This document shows, one piece after another, positions 22,738 to 34,274 of a stretch of DNA of 64,000 nt; within the stretch, counting starts at the first letter, position 1, and every line of letters starts with the position of its first letter. Source of the DNA: Bolinopsis microptera. Lineage: Eukaryota > Ctenophora > Tentaculata > Lobata > Bolinopsidae. Below the pieces are notes generated by a model, which made no database searches, was not told the DNA's origin, and saw only the letters and a list, made by a program, of their open reading frames with translations. A program made the position numbers and the translations under genes. The stretch covers positions 13,806,340 to 13,870,339 of the forward strand of contig NC_087081.1 of NCBI RefSeq assembly GCF_026151205.1, in the 5' to 3' direction.

Positions 22738-24044
22738 AGAAAACTGTAGTCTACAGTCACTTACCATTGAAGGTAACAATTTCTCAACAATTTCTCAACT
22801 CTACACCATTTAGAGGGACACTGAGATAGGGACCGTTTTTTCAATATCTCTGAGAGATTTACCCTTTAATTAATATTGTGTAAAAGACAGCAATTTGATC
22901 TACTTTATGTAAGATTAGAAAGCCCGTGGTCGCAGGGAGGAAGCTAATAGTATTATTTGGTAGTCACTTTTTATCGCATCAAAAAATATCCGTCACAACC
23001 GAAGATACAATTACAGCCGATTAAAATGTAGCTCGAACTGAACACAACGTATTTACCACAAAACCGATCAAAATGCCGTTCTAACAATCTTTGCACGTGC
23101 ACATTCACCACCGTTACCATGGTTACTATGCCACTTCCTATTTCTCATATAATTTGCACGTGGGCGGTCGTACAAACGACAATCAAACATAACCTTTCCA
23201 ATTATAATTAAGATTAGACCGCAGCTTTAAAATACGAACTTTCTGCTGTGAGAAGATGTGATGGCCCTGTCAAGTCTTGACGAAACTCAACATACTTCAC
23301 ATAGGTAGGTTGTAAATAGATTTTTCTAGTTATATATAACTGCACCGGGATAGTTTCTAAGGAAAAGGAGTTGCGTCTATAAACGGTAATTCTATCATTA
23401 GTCAGATACAGAAACAGACTATAAATACTCTAAAAGTGTCTGGAAGTCTATTGTTCTGTTAACCAACTCTCTTTTTGTCCAGTGAAATTCCCCAAAGCAG
23501 ACCCCAACCAGGCCTAACATTCTTCTAGAACTCACTTTTACTGACGTTGGTGGATACCGATTTAAGGTAAAGTTTTCCCAATTTCATGGCCCAATTTACT
23601 TGGATACTGTTGCAAAGTTACAAGTGAGCCATATTTTACGTGACACGTGACAGTTTTTGACCAATAAGCTTCCAGTTGTGACCTTTATAATATCCCAGGA
23701 TCACAGATCACTGTCCCGTACAACAAATAAACCTCATCTCCCAATATTATCCAACTCAATTTAGCAAATACTACTATCTTACTACCAGGCGCCACAAGAC
23801 TACTACCATCCTATAAGTATTTGTCGCCAGCCAATAAGACTCTACAGCAGAGGGGACTTCCGACTTTACTTTAGGACGGAAAGTAGGGCACACCCCTCTT
23901 GTGGAACCACAAACTACTTACAACAACGTTTAGAGAATCCAATTAAACCTCTAGCATATCATATCATGTGGGCCATTATTACTTACAACATGACCCCTAA
24001 TCAGTGCACACAGCAGTTTGTGGCTTATATAATTATATATATAC
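22738..24044. other. No gene seen
   Basis: Mixed-composition DNA with several CACGTG words (near 23157 and 23640) and no open frame of interest. Confidence 0.4.
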
Positions 24045-24660
24045 TAGTGTAACCCGGCCTACGGCCGGGATTTCACTGCCGCAGTTAAAAAGGGTAGGAG
24101 TAATTACCCGCTGAGTCAAAACCCGGATTAGGCGAGCAATTCTATTCGGAGTGCCCTCACGTATCCAATAGTATGCTTAAAAGATAGTAATTCTTAATGA
24201 ATAATCAATAGAAATTAACCCTTAACACCATGCACCACACCAGCCTATCATATTTGTGAACATGCATTACATTGTCGTATGAAAGTATGAACTCTCTCTA
24301 CAGTCCAAACAGACCGTTTGAGCACTCCCTCCCCTAATAAGTTTATAGTATTATATGACCATGTAATATATACGCCATGTAATATATACGCTACATATGC
24401 AGAGAGAGAGAGAGCTAGCCCCGTAACTCTTGCCGTTCTTCTCAAGCCATTTTATGTAACATATTTTGTGGTACAAAACCATCAATTAAACCACTTACCA
24501 CCGGCCGATTTTTATAAAATTTGCTTATTGGCTTCGTCAGAGTTTTGTCGGCACTATACCGAAAAAACCAGTCCCGTAACTATTACCGTTTTTTTTGTAT
24601 AACCGTTCGGAAATTACACACAGACACACACACAGACACACACACAGACACACACACATT
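24045..24660. repeat. Probable interspersed repeat ending in (CACACAGA)n
   Basis: It begins TATATACTAGTGTAACC followed by a perfect GC hairpin (CCCGGCCTACGGCCGGG). It contains two copies of a CCCGTAACT-TTACCGTT block (near 24420 and 24573), a GA-run and a terminal CACACAGACACA tract at 24620-24657. Similar short GC-hairpin ends occur in Helitron-like and other non-autonomous elements. I cannot assign it. Confidence 0.35.
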
Positions 24661-26348
24661 CTGGTGTTATTAAGTTGATAATTAGGTAACAGTAGTGCAC
24701 ACAGTAACATTTACCATTTAATTAGTTAATAACTGAGATACACAGACTATAATTACAGTAAATTAAGGTCCCAATGTATATAACTTGATATTTTGTGACA
24801 GTGGAAATGAGATTATTCGAGTGTTTCCAGGTTCAATGAGGCTGAACTGAGACAAGACCATGTCAGTGTCCTGTGTCCAGAAAGATTCCTTGACAAACAG
24901 TTCTTGGTTTCAGCCTCAGAAAGTACACACATTGGGACCTGTATAATTAGTAATACCATATCTTGATATTCAGATATTTTAAATCCTCACAGGATCAGTA
25001 ACATGTATTAATATGTTATGTATTAATATGTGCATATATTCTGAATTTTAAACTTCACCACTAACGAGACTAGAGCGCAGTGACCAGAACAGTGTATTCT
25101 CATACCTCACTACGCCACTAAAGTGTAAGAGCAGCACACAGAGGCCAGCATTTTCTCATCCTACCCCTGATGAGATTAACTCTGTAGTTGTGTGTTTTAA
25201 TACTCCTTCATCAATCTAATTGTCTGGGCTGGCGTTGTGTGTATTAAACGTGTTAGGTGTTGGCACTTGGTCGCCACTGTGTGACATTGCCGTGGGAATT
25301 TTTTAACACACTTATTCTAGAATGGTGTTGTTTCTGATAATAATCTAGATCTGTAAATCAGGTTCAGTCTTAATTTAACCTGGGAACTCTGTCCATGATT
25401 CGCTGTTTTATAACTTAAACCAACTTTAACTGCTCGAAGTATATTATATACAGATACTTTTTTTGGCATAACAACATATATATAACCCTACTCTGAACTT
25501 ATAATTTCCAAAAGATAAAATGGCACTTTATTGCAAAACAGCACATTTCCTTCTCAAATCCAGCCATACAACCCCACTTGTAATCCTCAATTGCTATATT
25601 ATGTTAAAACACTCCAGGTTCCTGCTAAACGAACCTCGAGGGTTCTTCCTCCTCCTCCTCCTCCCCAATCCAGGTATCAGGGTTGGTTTGCACAGCTCTA
25701 AATATAACTCTCTCCTTCTCTTGTACGGTGTTGTATGCTGTTTCACGTGGAGTTGGGGGGTAGGGAGAGTGAGAGCAAGCTCAGCAAGTCCGTATATGGT
25801 ATAATTGTCATTACCAGGGCTGGTTGCAGTCAGGGAGCTGATAGGTGGAGAGAAGTCACGTGACCAAGAATTCACGTGACCAAGCAGTGTAATGCTCTCT
25901 GACTGAGGGGACTTGTTACAGCACTGGTTATTATAGAGAATGAGAAGGACAGTAGTGAGGAATTAGCAGGACAGTGGGGTAATCTACAGCTGTGGTGGTC
26001 TGTGATTGGAGGTCTGTGATTGGAGGGAACTTGACATGTGTCCAAGCAGGGGACTGAGGGGGTGTATCTCCGGGACTTGTTAAAAGTGTGGATCATTAGT
26101 TAGAGCAGGCTGGCTACACTAGTGCGCTGGCTGGCTACACTCACTACAGTAGTGTGGGGTATTACACCAATGTAGTTCTTATAATTTGTATATGGACCGT
26201 GGTACTTGGGTCATGAGATCAAACACCTTTACTCGGCAATGAATCAGGTTTCTATTCTACAAATATGTAACATTCCTTCAATTTAGTGTCACTACGCTTT
26301 ACTAGATCTCAATCCTTTCAGCGAATGAAGGTCTGTCCTAGATTTAAC
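24661..26348. other. No supported gene
   Basis: Two opposing open frames of 93-94 codons overlap at 25520-25875, but neither peptide looks like a protein family. A (CTC)n tract lies at 25648-25664 and CACGTGACC words near 25857 and 25874. Confidence 0.4.
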
Positions 26349-29300
26349 ACTACTACTACTACTACTATGTCGGAGCTAAGTCCGATCTACGCCAGAAAAC
26401 CCCCTCCATATATCCCTGTCCCGCATCAGGGTTCGCAGTTCCTCTTTAGAGTTTGTCCCAACTTCCTTCAGTAACATAGACAAGTAGCTTTGTCTTGGTC
26501 GGCCTTGCTGTGCTCTACCGTGCGTAGGTTCCCATAAGACTAAATCACTGGCAAGTAGCTCAGGATGTCGGATGCAGTGTCCCGCCATTTTTAATCTCCT
26601 GCTTCGTAACTTGTTTGACAGCCTTGGGAGGCTACCATACAAAGTTATATTGCTGACCTTGTCCTTCCATGAGATACCCAGCACCATACGCAACATCTTT
26701 GTGTATGTCCCGTCCAAACTTTTCTCTTGAGCCTTTGTCAGTGTCCAGGTTTCTGATCCGTAGAGCAGTACTGATTCACAAGCCGCTATGAACAATCTAA
26801 TCTTTAGGCTCTTTGACAGTTTGGATTTCCAGATATCCTTCAGTCTATGTAGGGCACCCCACGCTTTACCCTTTCTAACCCTTATCTCCCTATCTGTGCT
26901 CTCAATCCAGGAGCCTAAGTAGATGAAATCATCTACATCTTCTATGGCTTCCCCGGATCGACTTTGTAGGTCGCTAGATCGATCCTCCATATTCAGTGTC
27001 ATGACCTTGGTCTTGCCTTCGTTTATGTGTAGTCCCACGCTTGCTGCCGCCGATTCTACTCTGAGCAGGAACTCGTTAGCCTTGTCCATGTCCTCAGATA
27101 TAAGTGCTATATCATCTGCAAAGTCCACATCGGTGATGATCTTGGGCCCCACTCTTCTGCTTTTTCTACGTTCGAGGGTGAGTCCAAGTCGCTCCGCATC
27201 ATCGCCTATGGCTTGCCTCATACAGTAGTCGATGACTATTGCAAAGAGGTAAGGTGCTAAGGTATCACCCTGTAACACACCTGCAAGTATCTCGAACAAT
27301 TCAGTTTCTCCGTCTGGAGTTAGGACTTTGGCCATTGTCTTCTCGTACATGAGCCGTATAAGCTGCACGATTTTGACTGGAATGCCGTAAGCTTCTAGAA
27401 TCTTTAGCATTTTCCCACGATGTACACTGTCGAAAGCCTTCTTAAAGTCTATAAATGTCAGAACAGCTGGCAGTTTCCGACTCTTGACACCCTCTATAAG
27501 ACGTCTCAGTACCAATATCTGTTGAGTTGTTGACCTTCCTGGTCTGAATCCATTCTGGTTTCTACGCAGAATTGTCTCGATTTCTGGCTTCAACCGGTTT
27601 AGAACCATCTTGTTTAGAGACTTGGCAACTAGGGATGACAAGCTTATTCCCCGATAGTTCATTGGTTCGCTAAGGTCGCCCTTCTTTGGAATTGGTATGA
27701 TGTTGGCAGTTGACCATTGGTCTGGTTTCTCACCTTTCAATAGAGCATTGTTACAGAAGTCTAAGACAATTAGATCAAGGTCGCATCGTTTTAAGACTTC
27801 TGGGGCTATGTTGTCGTCACCCCATGCTTTCCCTTCCTTTATGCTGGACTTTGCTTTCCTGTACTCATCCAACGTAAACGGTTCTGTTCCGATATTCAGA
27901 GGTGGGTGGACTGGATCAATATCCTCTTCCGCGTTCTCTACCGTCGGTGGTGAGCCGAGAAGAGTAGCAAAATAGTCCTTCCATTTCTGAACCCTTTCCG
28001 TTGGTGAGTTTCCCTTGATTTTGCCAGTATATGATGGAGCTTTACCTGTGATCTTGTTGATCATGGTCCAGCTTTTAGCATGTCTGCCCTGCCAACTTGC
28101 TTCCTCCAGTTCCCGGACCTGCCCCTCCAGCAGGTGCTCTTTGGCTGCTTGATAAGCATCGCCTAGCTTCTGTTTGCCCTCTTGAACAGCTATTCGGTTG
28201 TCTTCTGTAGCATCTGAGTGGTATTTTATGCTACATTCCCTCAGCTTCAGCCTGGCAATCTCAACACTTGGAGTCGCTGAGATTTTACATCTTTTCTTTT
28301 TCTCCTTTTCAGGTAGTAAAAGTCGAGAAGTTGTCCTATTCGCATCAATAAAGCATTGGTACCTTTCTGTTGCCGTCTGATCATCCTTTTCAAGTATGGA
28401 AAAGCGGTTTTTAACTTCCACTGTGTACCTCTCTTGTAGAGCGATATCAGTTTTAAGTTTAGACCAGTCCAGAACCGGAGCCCTCTTCTCCGTCTTGCTT
28501 ATCCGTAGACTAAGCTTTACCCTTGCTACGACTACTCTGTGATCCGAGCCAATACTGTGGAAACTACCATATGCTTCGGAGTTCTTGACGGAGTTCCGCC
28601 ATTTCTTCCGGCAAATGATGAAGTCGATTTGAGATTTACTTTGACTCATATCTGAGAGATATGTCCACAGTTTACCTCTTCGCTTCTGAAATCTGGTGTT
28701 TGTGATTTCTAGCTGTCGCTCCAACAGCATATCCTCTAGCAGTCTACCATTTCGGTTTGCTGGACCCTTGTGGAAGGATGTCCAGTTTCCTGATGATGAG
28801 ACATGCGCATTGAGGTCTCCTACAACGAATAGTAAGTTGTGGGCTGGTATCTGGTCGATGGCACCACCAAGGCTGTCGTAGTAGTTTTCTGCTTCGTCGA
28901 CAGTCGCCCCCTCTGTCGGGCTATAAGTCACAATAACAGTTGTGACCGGGTTCCCTGCAAAGTTGGCTACCATCGTCCTCCTGTCATGTGAGTATACACT
29001 AATCAATGAGTTGAATACTGTCTTTTTGTCCAAGACAATACCAACCCCACCAGCAGCCGCCCCATTGCTGGTTCTCCATGCCGAGGTTGTTATGAGGTGA
29101 GAGCTTCCAAGATCTTGATACTCGATTTCAGTGCTATGTACTACCCGATGCTCCTGAATGCCCAAAATATGTACGCCACTATCCCTCATGCATACACCCA
29201 GCTCATCCCTCTTGTATTGTTCTCTTATTGTTCGTACATTAAGAGTTCCTACAAGAATTTCCTTCTGGCCACGTAGTAGTAGGGTACCAGCCTTTGAAAG

Positions 29301-29421
29301 AGTTGGAGCAGGAGATTTGGGTGTGACCCGCCGGTCGAGAGATTAAGGTGTGTGCCCGAGGTAAATACCCCACACACCATGTGTTGAGTCTACGGCGGCG
29401 CCCGGCCAATAGGCAGGTCAC
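26349..29421 (-). mobile_element. Nearly full-length non-LTR retrotransposon (APE-type) with (TAG)n tail
   Basis: On - it runs from an upstream GC-rich leader (near plus 29400), through one long endonuclease-RT frame, to a short 3' end with the microsatellite tail (TAG)n (plus 26349-26367). There is no poly(A). The close spacing between stop and tail means an almost absent 3' UTR, which is usual for RTE-like elements. No target duplication was verified. Confidence 0.85.
26376..29189 (-). CDS. LINE polyprotein: APE-type endonuclease + reverse transcriptase
   Basis: A 937-residue frame starts at ATG 29189. It stays open a further 51 codons upstream to a stop at 29343-29345, and that part reads GTLNVRTIREQYKRDELG, the usual start of an exonuclease-endonuclease-phosphatase domain. 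The real N-terminus therefore probably lies upstream of this ATG. Endonuclease landmarks: IQEHR (E13), GDLNAH (124-129), QIDFIICR (187-194) and SDHRVV (215-220). RT landmarks: NYRGISL (511-517), FIDFKKAFDS (579-588), LQGDTLAP (639-646), FADD (690-693) and GLHINEGKTKVM. The C-terminus has the GRPRQSYL motif and ends DRDIWRGFSGVDRT. All catalytic residues are present, with no internal stop. It nicks target DNA and copies its RNA there. The clade (RTE-like versus others) is my guess. Confidence 0.9.
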   Translation of the reverse strand: MRDSGVHILGIQEHRVVHSTEIEYQDLGSSHLITTSAWRTSNGAAAGGVGIVLDKKTVFNSLISVYSHDRRTMVANFAGNPVTTVIVTYSPTEGATVDEAENYYDSLGGAIDQIPAHNLLFVVGDLNAHVSSSGNWTSFHKGPANRNGRLLEDMLLERQLEITNTRFQKRRGKLWTYLSDMSQSKSQIDFIICRKKWRNSVKNSEAYGSFHSIGSDHRVVVARVKLSLRISKTEKRAPVLDWSKLKTDIALQERYTVEVKNRFSILEKDDQTATERYQCFIDANRTTSRLLLPEKEKKKRCKISATPSVEIARLKLRECSIKYHSDATEDNRIAVQEGKQKLGDAYQAAKEHLLEGQVRELEEASWQGRHAKSWTMINKITGKAPSYTGKIKGNSPTERVQKWKDYFATLLGSPPTVENAEEDIDPVHPPLNIGTEPFTLDEYRKAKSSIKEGKAWGDDNIAPEVLKRCDLDLIVLDFCNNALLKGEKPDQWSTANIIPIPKKGDLSEPMNYRGISLSSLVAKSLNKMVLNRLKPEIETILRRNQNGFRPGRSTTQQILVLRRLIEGVKSRKLPAVLTFIDFKKAFDSVHRGKMLKILEAYGIPVKIVQLIRLMYEKTMAKVLTPDGETELFEILAGVLQGDTLAPYLFAIVIDYCMRQAIGDDAERLGLTLERRKSRRVGPKIITDVDFADDIALISEDMDKANEFLLRVESAAASVGLHINEGKTKVMTLNMEDRSSDLQSRSGEAIEDVDDFIYLGSWIESTDREIRVRKGKAWGALHRLKDIWKSKLSKSLKIRLFIAACESVLLYGSETWTLTKAQEKSLDGTYTKMLRMVLGISWKDKVSNITLYGSLPRLSNKLRSRRLKMAGHCIRHPELLASDLVLWEPTHGRAQQGRPRQSYLSMLLKEVGTNSKEELRTLMRDRDIWRGFSGVDRT

Positions 29422-29845
29422 AAATTGTTTTTCCAGACTTGTATAACCGCATCATAGTACTCAAGCGAACAACCATCCCCCTGTTCGCTAGGGCCGTTAC
29501 TGCAGAAAGCCTCACGTCTAGAACAATTGATCATTTGTCGCTCCTGATCCTAGAGCATCCTTGTCTCGTTACTTGTCTCATGCACTTTTTCTAAAGAGGA
29601 ACTGTATAGTGATATACAGAAAGAAAATCTGTAGTAGATTTTCAAAGGCGACTGATAATATTGCGGACGCCACACCAGCAATATGACAACCATACCATAA
29701 TCCAACATTCCCATGCACCTTTATAGTTTAGAGTGCTTAGCACTATCCCAACTGCCAATATATTGCCAAAACGTTTTTGCCCAACAGAAATGCCAACTAT
29801 AGTTATAGTGTTACACACTGTGCCTCAAATTATTTGATCAAAGCC
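29422..29845. other. No gene seen
   Basis: Sequence between the LINE 5' side and the 94-bp array, without coding frames or recognised repeats. Confidence 0.4.
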
Positions 29846-30221
29846 GAGGATGTGGGATGATAGGCCGGTATATGTAGTGTAGTGCTGACACCTAACTAGG
29901 ACTGAGTGCAGTAGGACGGTAGAATGCAAGTGTGGAAGTGAGGATGTGGGATGATAGGCCGGTATATGTAGTGTAGTGCTGACACCTAACTAGGACTGAG
30001 TGCAGTAGGACGGTAGAATGCAAGTGTGGAAGTGAGGATGTGGGATGATAGGCCGGTATATGTAGTGTAGTGCTGACACCTAACTAGGACTGAGTGCAGT
30101 AGGACGGTAGAATGCAAGTGTGGAAGTGAGGATGTGGGATGATAGGCCGGTATATGTAGTGTAGTGCTGACACCTAACTAGGACTGAGTGCAGTAGGACG
30201 GTAGAATGCAAGTGTGGAAGT
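29846..30221. repeat. 94-bp tandem repeat, four units
   Basis: Units start at 29846, 29940, 30034 and 30128 with GAGGATGTGGGATGATAGG. They look identical by eye to the end of the fourth unit. Such homogeneity implies recent expansion or an assembly-sensitive array. Confidence 0.95.
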
Positions 30222-33200
30222 AGATTTAACAATAAATGAATAGTTACATTAGAGCTACATCATGTAAACTGTAAAGTATCAGTGAGAGGACCAGAGTGGA
30301 TTGCTTCTTGATTGAAGGAGAGTGGCCCACTATTGCTACAAAAGCTTTCAGCTAGGTTGGACTCCACAAGCTAATGCATGATAATTGATGGACGGTTATA
30401 AGTAGTCCCCTATTTGAAACATGTTCGTACTCTATAACGGTTTGAGTTTCATTTGAGAATACCATTCAATGATGATCAACATTAAATAATAAAATATATG
30501 AATTAAGAATTTACATGCGGGGATTAAAAATCATGTGCCATGGTCATGATGGGGAGACTATTAAATATACATGTTTAATGTTTATAAAGGAGTATCACAT
30601 TATTGAGGTCACGTTTAACCTAATCAGGCCAATAAGTACGTTCTCAATACAATTACAATGAGTTTATTATTTCGCGGGAGTTATTGAACGAGATTGTATT
30701 CTGTATATGAATGGTTTTAAAGGTAACACCCGACCTCATCGAACACAAGTCGGTACCTTGTAACAATTTGAAAATTTGTATTAACAATAAATTGTTAGGG
30801 CGTTATTAAAGTCCATGAGGTTTAGAAACAATAAATAAACAGACAATTGATTAACTTGGCTACTGTAGAGTCCTGGGGAGGGTTATTGTAGCCCGGGGGG
30901 AGGGTTATTGTATGATATTTTAACGAGTACAATTCTTTAATTGACCATTTTCAAGATGGTTAGTTAAAGAAATGTACTTGTTGCAAATATAAATATGATA
31001 ATTAATTGAATAATGGTGATTTGGTCGTCTTTAATAGTGAATATAAACGTACATTACATGATAATGGAAAGGTTTAGTTGGCATTAAACATATTGTCTCT
31101 GTTATATTATGTGCACAAAATCCTGCATTAAGGATTCTGGAATTAAATTGAATTGAACTGAGTCGCATAGAACAAAATCGGCTCGATTATATATCACATC
31201 GCGCCAAAACAAGTTAGTTCACATTAGGGAATTGCTGGCTGCTGCGTGAAAATATAAATATCTTTTGAGTAAAGTCAGACTGTAGGAAATATAGTCTCTA
31301 TCCGTGTTACAGTTTTACATTGAGACTGAAATGTCAACTCTCACTCAACAGTCAACACACCTTGCAGCAACACTCGACAAACACAGCTTACCCATCAACC
31401 TGCCAAACATGTGATACTTTCCGTAAGTCACGTGATATTTTCACTAAGTCACGTGATATTTTCTGTAAATTAATAAGCGTGAGAGGATCTGTAAGAAGTT
31501 ATCGCCTAAATAGCATATAATGCGTCAAGTCATCAATCATACATATATTGTATAATGTATAATATACTAGGCCAGTCCACCCCTACAGCTCAAAGGAGGT
31601 GGTTAAGGTGAAAGGCCATCTTGTTTTTCAAAGACCACACCTAAGTTTATAACGTTCCACAACAGTAGGTTATGGTAAACAGATCTTGTTAAATTATCAG
31701 AGTGGTTTTGGTTACAAGCAGTACAATTAACCTCGCCGGGAGGGCCGGGTGGGGGTCTAATAGATATAGTATACGTGTAATAATACACACACATTATATT
31801 AATGAAAGCAACTTGAAAATGAGTGGGGGTTAAATTAATCTGCATGAAGTCATCTTTCAAAAGAGATAATACACTGTCACAGTGTATACTGTATAACACT
31901 GTCACAGTGTATAACACTGTGTTGTAAACTGTCATATTGTATGAGCTCCAGGGGGTAGCTGGGTAATGTTCAGCTGAAAATTATTACACTCAAGAGACTC
32001 AATATAAGCTGGTTGTCACCTGTCTGTCACATGACATGTAAGACTCGTTTATGTTTACCTGCCTGACAGTCAGTTTTGGCGGGAAAATAAAGTTAAGTGT
32101 GACAGAAAGTAGAACCTCTGATGATTGATGAAGTTGAATTGTGAACAAGACCATTAATTAATCACAAGATATCATTTCAAACACCCATTTATAGTTTTAT
32201 AGCTCCACAATCTACATTCTACATATTTGACATGTCTACTATAATATAATAATAAACATGTCTACTATATAATAATAAGTACAGCTGACTTTATCAACAT
32301 GGCTGTTATCTCCGTTATGTACCCGGTGTAACTCTACCAAGACAGCTGATAAAATCACACCACTGGTAGAAGTGACACTATAAAATCACAGTAGCACAGC
32401 AGTACGCGTGCCAAGTAGCACTATAAGTGCTGAAATTAGCACTTCAAGAGCACACTTAGCACTTAAAGTGCTTTGCAAGTACAAACTTATACGGCTAAAT
32501 AACTAAATAACGTGCACAGATATTATACAGATGTTATACTGTGCAGATTTTTAGTTATCTGAGTAGCAAGTACACTTTGTTTTGAAATTAGAATTGCTTG
32601 TCGAACATCAACAAAATTTTAAAGTTTTAATAAACAACTTCTTTTCAGAGTTATATTTCTTTCTAACTCGAGAAACAAACACTAATTGATAATTAATTGC
32701 CTAATTAAGCAGTGATTAGTGTCTCACTACCTGCACTAGATGCGTTACTAAATGGTTTCAGTTACACAGTACATACTATATTTACACAAACAGTGAGTCC
32801 CCTTGAAGCTAGCTCAAATTTCACGTGTAACCTTGTTTACATAAGCTACACACAGTAATTATGCAAGATAGAGATGAGCTGTAATATGTTATAATGTGTG
32901 ATGTTTAGCAAGCAAACTCAATTAGACACATTTAGACTGGGGCCCTCTGTTCTTAAGGTCAGAAATCAGTGTGTCTTTACACTTTCATCATAATCAGTGC
33001 AGTGTGGACTCAGCTTATAAATATTTCTGTTTATATTTGATTAATAAACCTTTAAAAAAGGTGGGACATCTTTTACTCTGCCTACTATAAGATACTCGAC
33101 TCGTTCATAAAATAAAGATTGAAATTTAAAATATGTGCGCACGAATTTTACAACATCTAGAAAATCATGAATGATATCTTGAGTTGTTATTGGTATCCTA

Positions 33201-33837
33201 AGATACCGAAATAAAGCTAGATACTGATAATCAATAACATTTGATTAACAACAACTATATCAAGTTATGAAGCTAGTAACTAGTTACTATACTAAGTTAT
33301 CAAGGATATAATCATATCTTTATCCGGTTCTAACATGTAATATTGTAATGTCTAACACCACTAACAGCACTACTCAGATCAAGTTTTAGCTGCATTCTTA
33401 TTACAGTGATGATATTGACATGCAGGTGCAGTTGTAAACGTCACATTCTTTAGTATACATTGTCTAGGACACTATGATATCACATAATTTATCACGTGTA
33501 GCACATGTTTGTAATATTATGGCAGTCTAATCTTCCTGATACACATGTATGACTGGAGAAATGGGAATTTTAGAGGAATTTCAGTGAATTTTACTGTCTA
33601 CACACACAAAAACGTCAGTTATTTGACAGTCTATGTACTTAAATAGTCTACGTAGATGGTTTGTTTACATTAAAATATGTTGTGTTTACACGCACAACTG
33701 TGTTTTGTTTACACAAGCAAGTCAGGAATGTTTCCATAGTTGATAGTGCATACCCTGCATACACAATGCAACATTCACATAATATTATATCAAGCTGACT
33801 TCAGCATATTTAACAAAGAGATGTTTTAAATTCCTTC
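30222..33837. other. Gene-free AT-rich stretch with small local repeats
   Basis: Local repeats include ACACTGTCACAGTGTATA twice at 31870-31915, AGCACTTAAAGTGCT-type words at 32415-32470, and AAGTCACGTGATATTTTC twice at 31425-31460. No frame looks coding. The stretch ends at the TTA duplication of the Harbinger element. Confidence 0.45.
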
Positions 33838-34274
33838 TTACCCTCTAGTTCCATGGCCAAATAATACAGTAAAATAATTCGGGCAAATTTTATTTGTGAA
33901 AAAAATTTATTCGGGTGAAAGGTTCCATGCCCAAATAATTTGCGTGCGGAAATCGATACGCATATCGGTTGCGTCGGGTGAGATCGAGACTGCGACCACC
34001 CAAGTTTAAATTAGGATCAAAATTACGTAAACATTACGTAAACTAGTGTAACAACCAATGTGCAGAAGCAAAATAGTGTCCTTCATTTCTATTGTGTTTC
34101 CGTCAGTTTCTGTTCGTTTTATATATTTTCTATAAACTTTTTTGTGTAAATTTAAGAAAATAGGGTTGACAATGACATATCTAAATTAAGTTGTTTGAAC
34201 TTAAATTGTCAAGAATGACTCCTTTGCAATTAACATGTTTGACCAACTTAAATTAATATAAAGATATAAGGTCC

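Noticed and set aside
24045-24660. Helitron
   Set aside because: The GC hairpin and TA-rich start are suggestive, but I could not find a TC start, a CTRR end or a Rep/helicase remnant, so it is listed only as a probable repeat.
25520-25875. Two opposing ~93-codon frames
   Set aside because: They are mutual shadows over a low-complexity CTC tract; neither reads as a known fold.
26923-29346. Several plus-strand frames of 60-101 codons
   Set aside because: They are antisense shadows of the LINE polyprotein.
31603-31935. 110-codon minus-strand frame
   Set aside because: It includes tandem ACACTGTCACAGTG words and no domain; likely chance.
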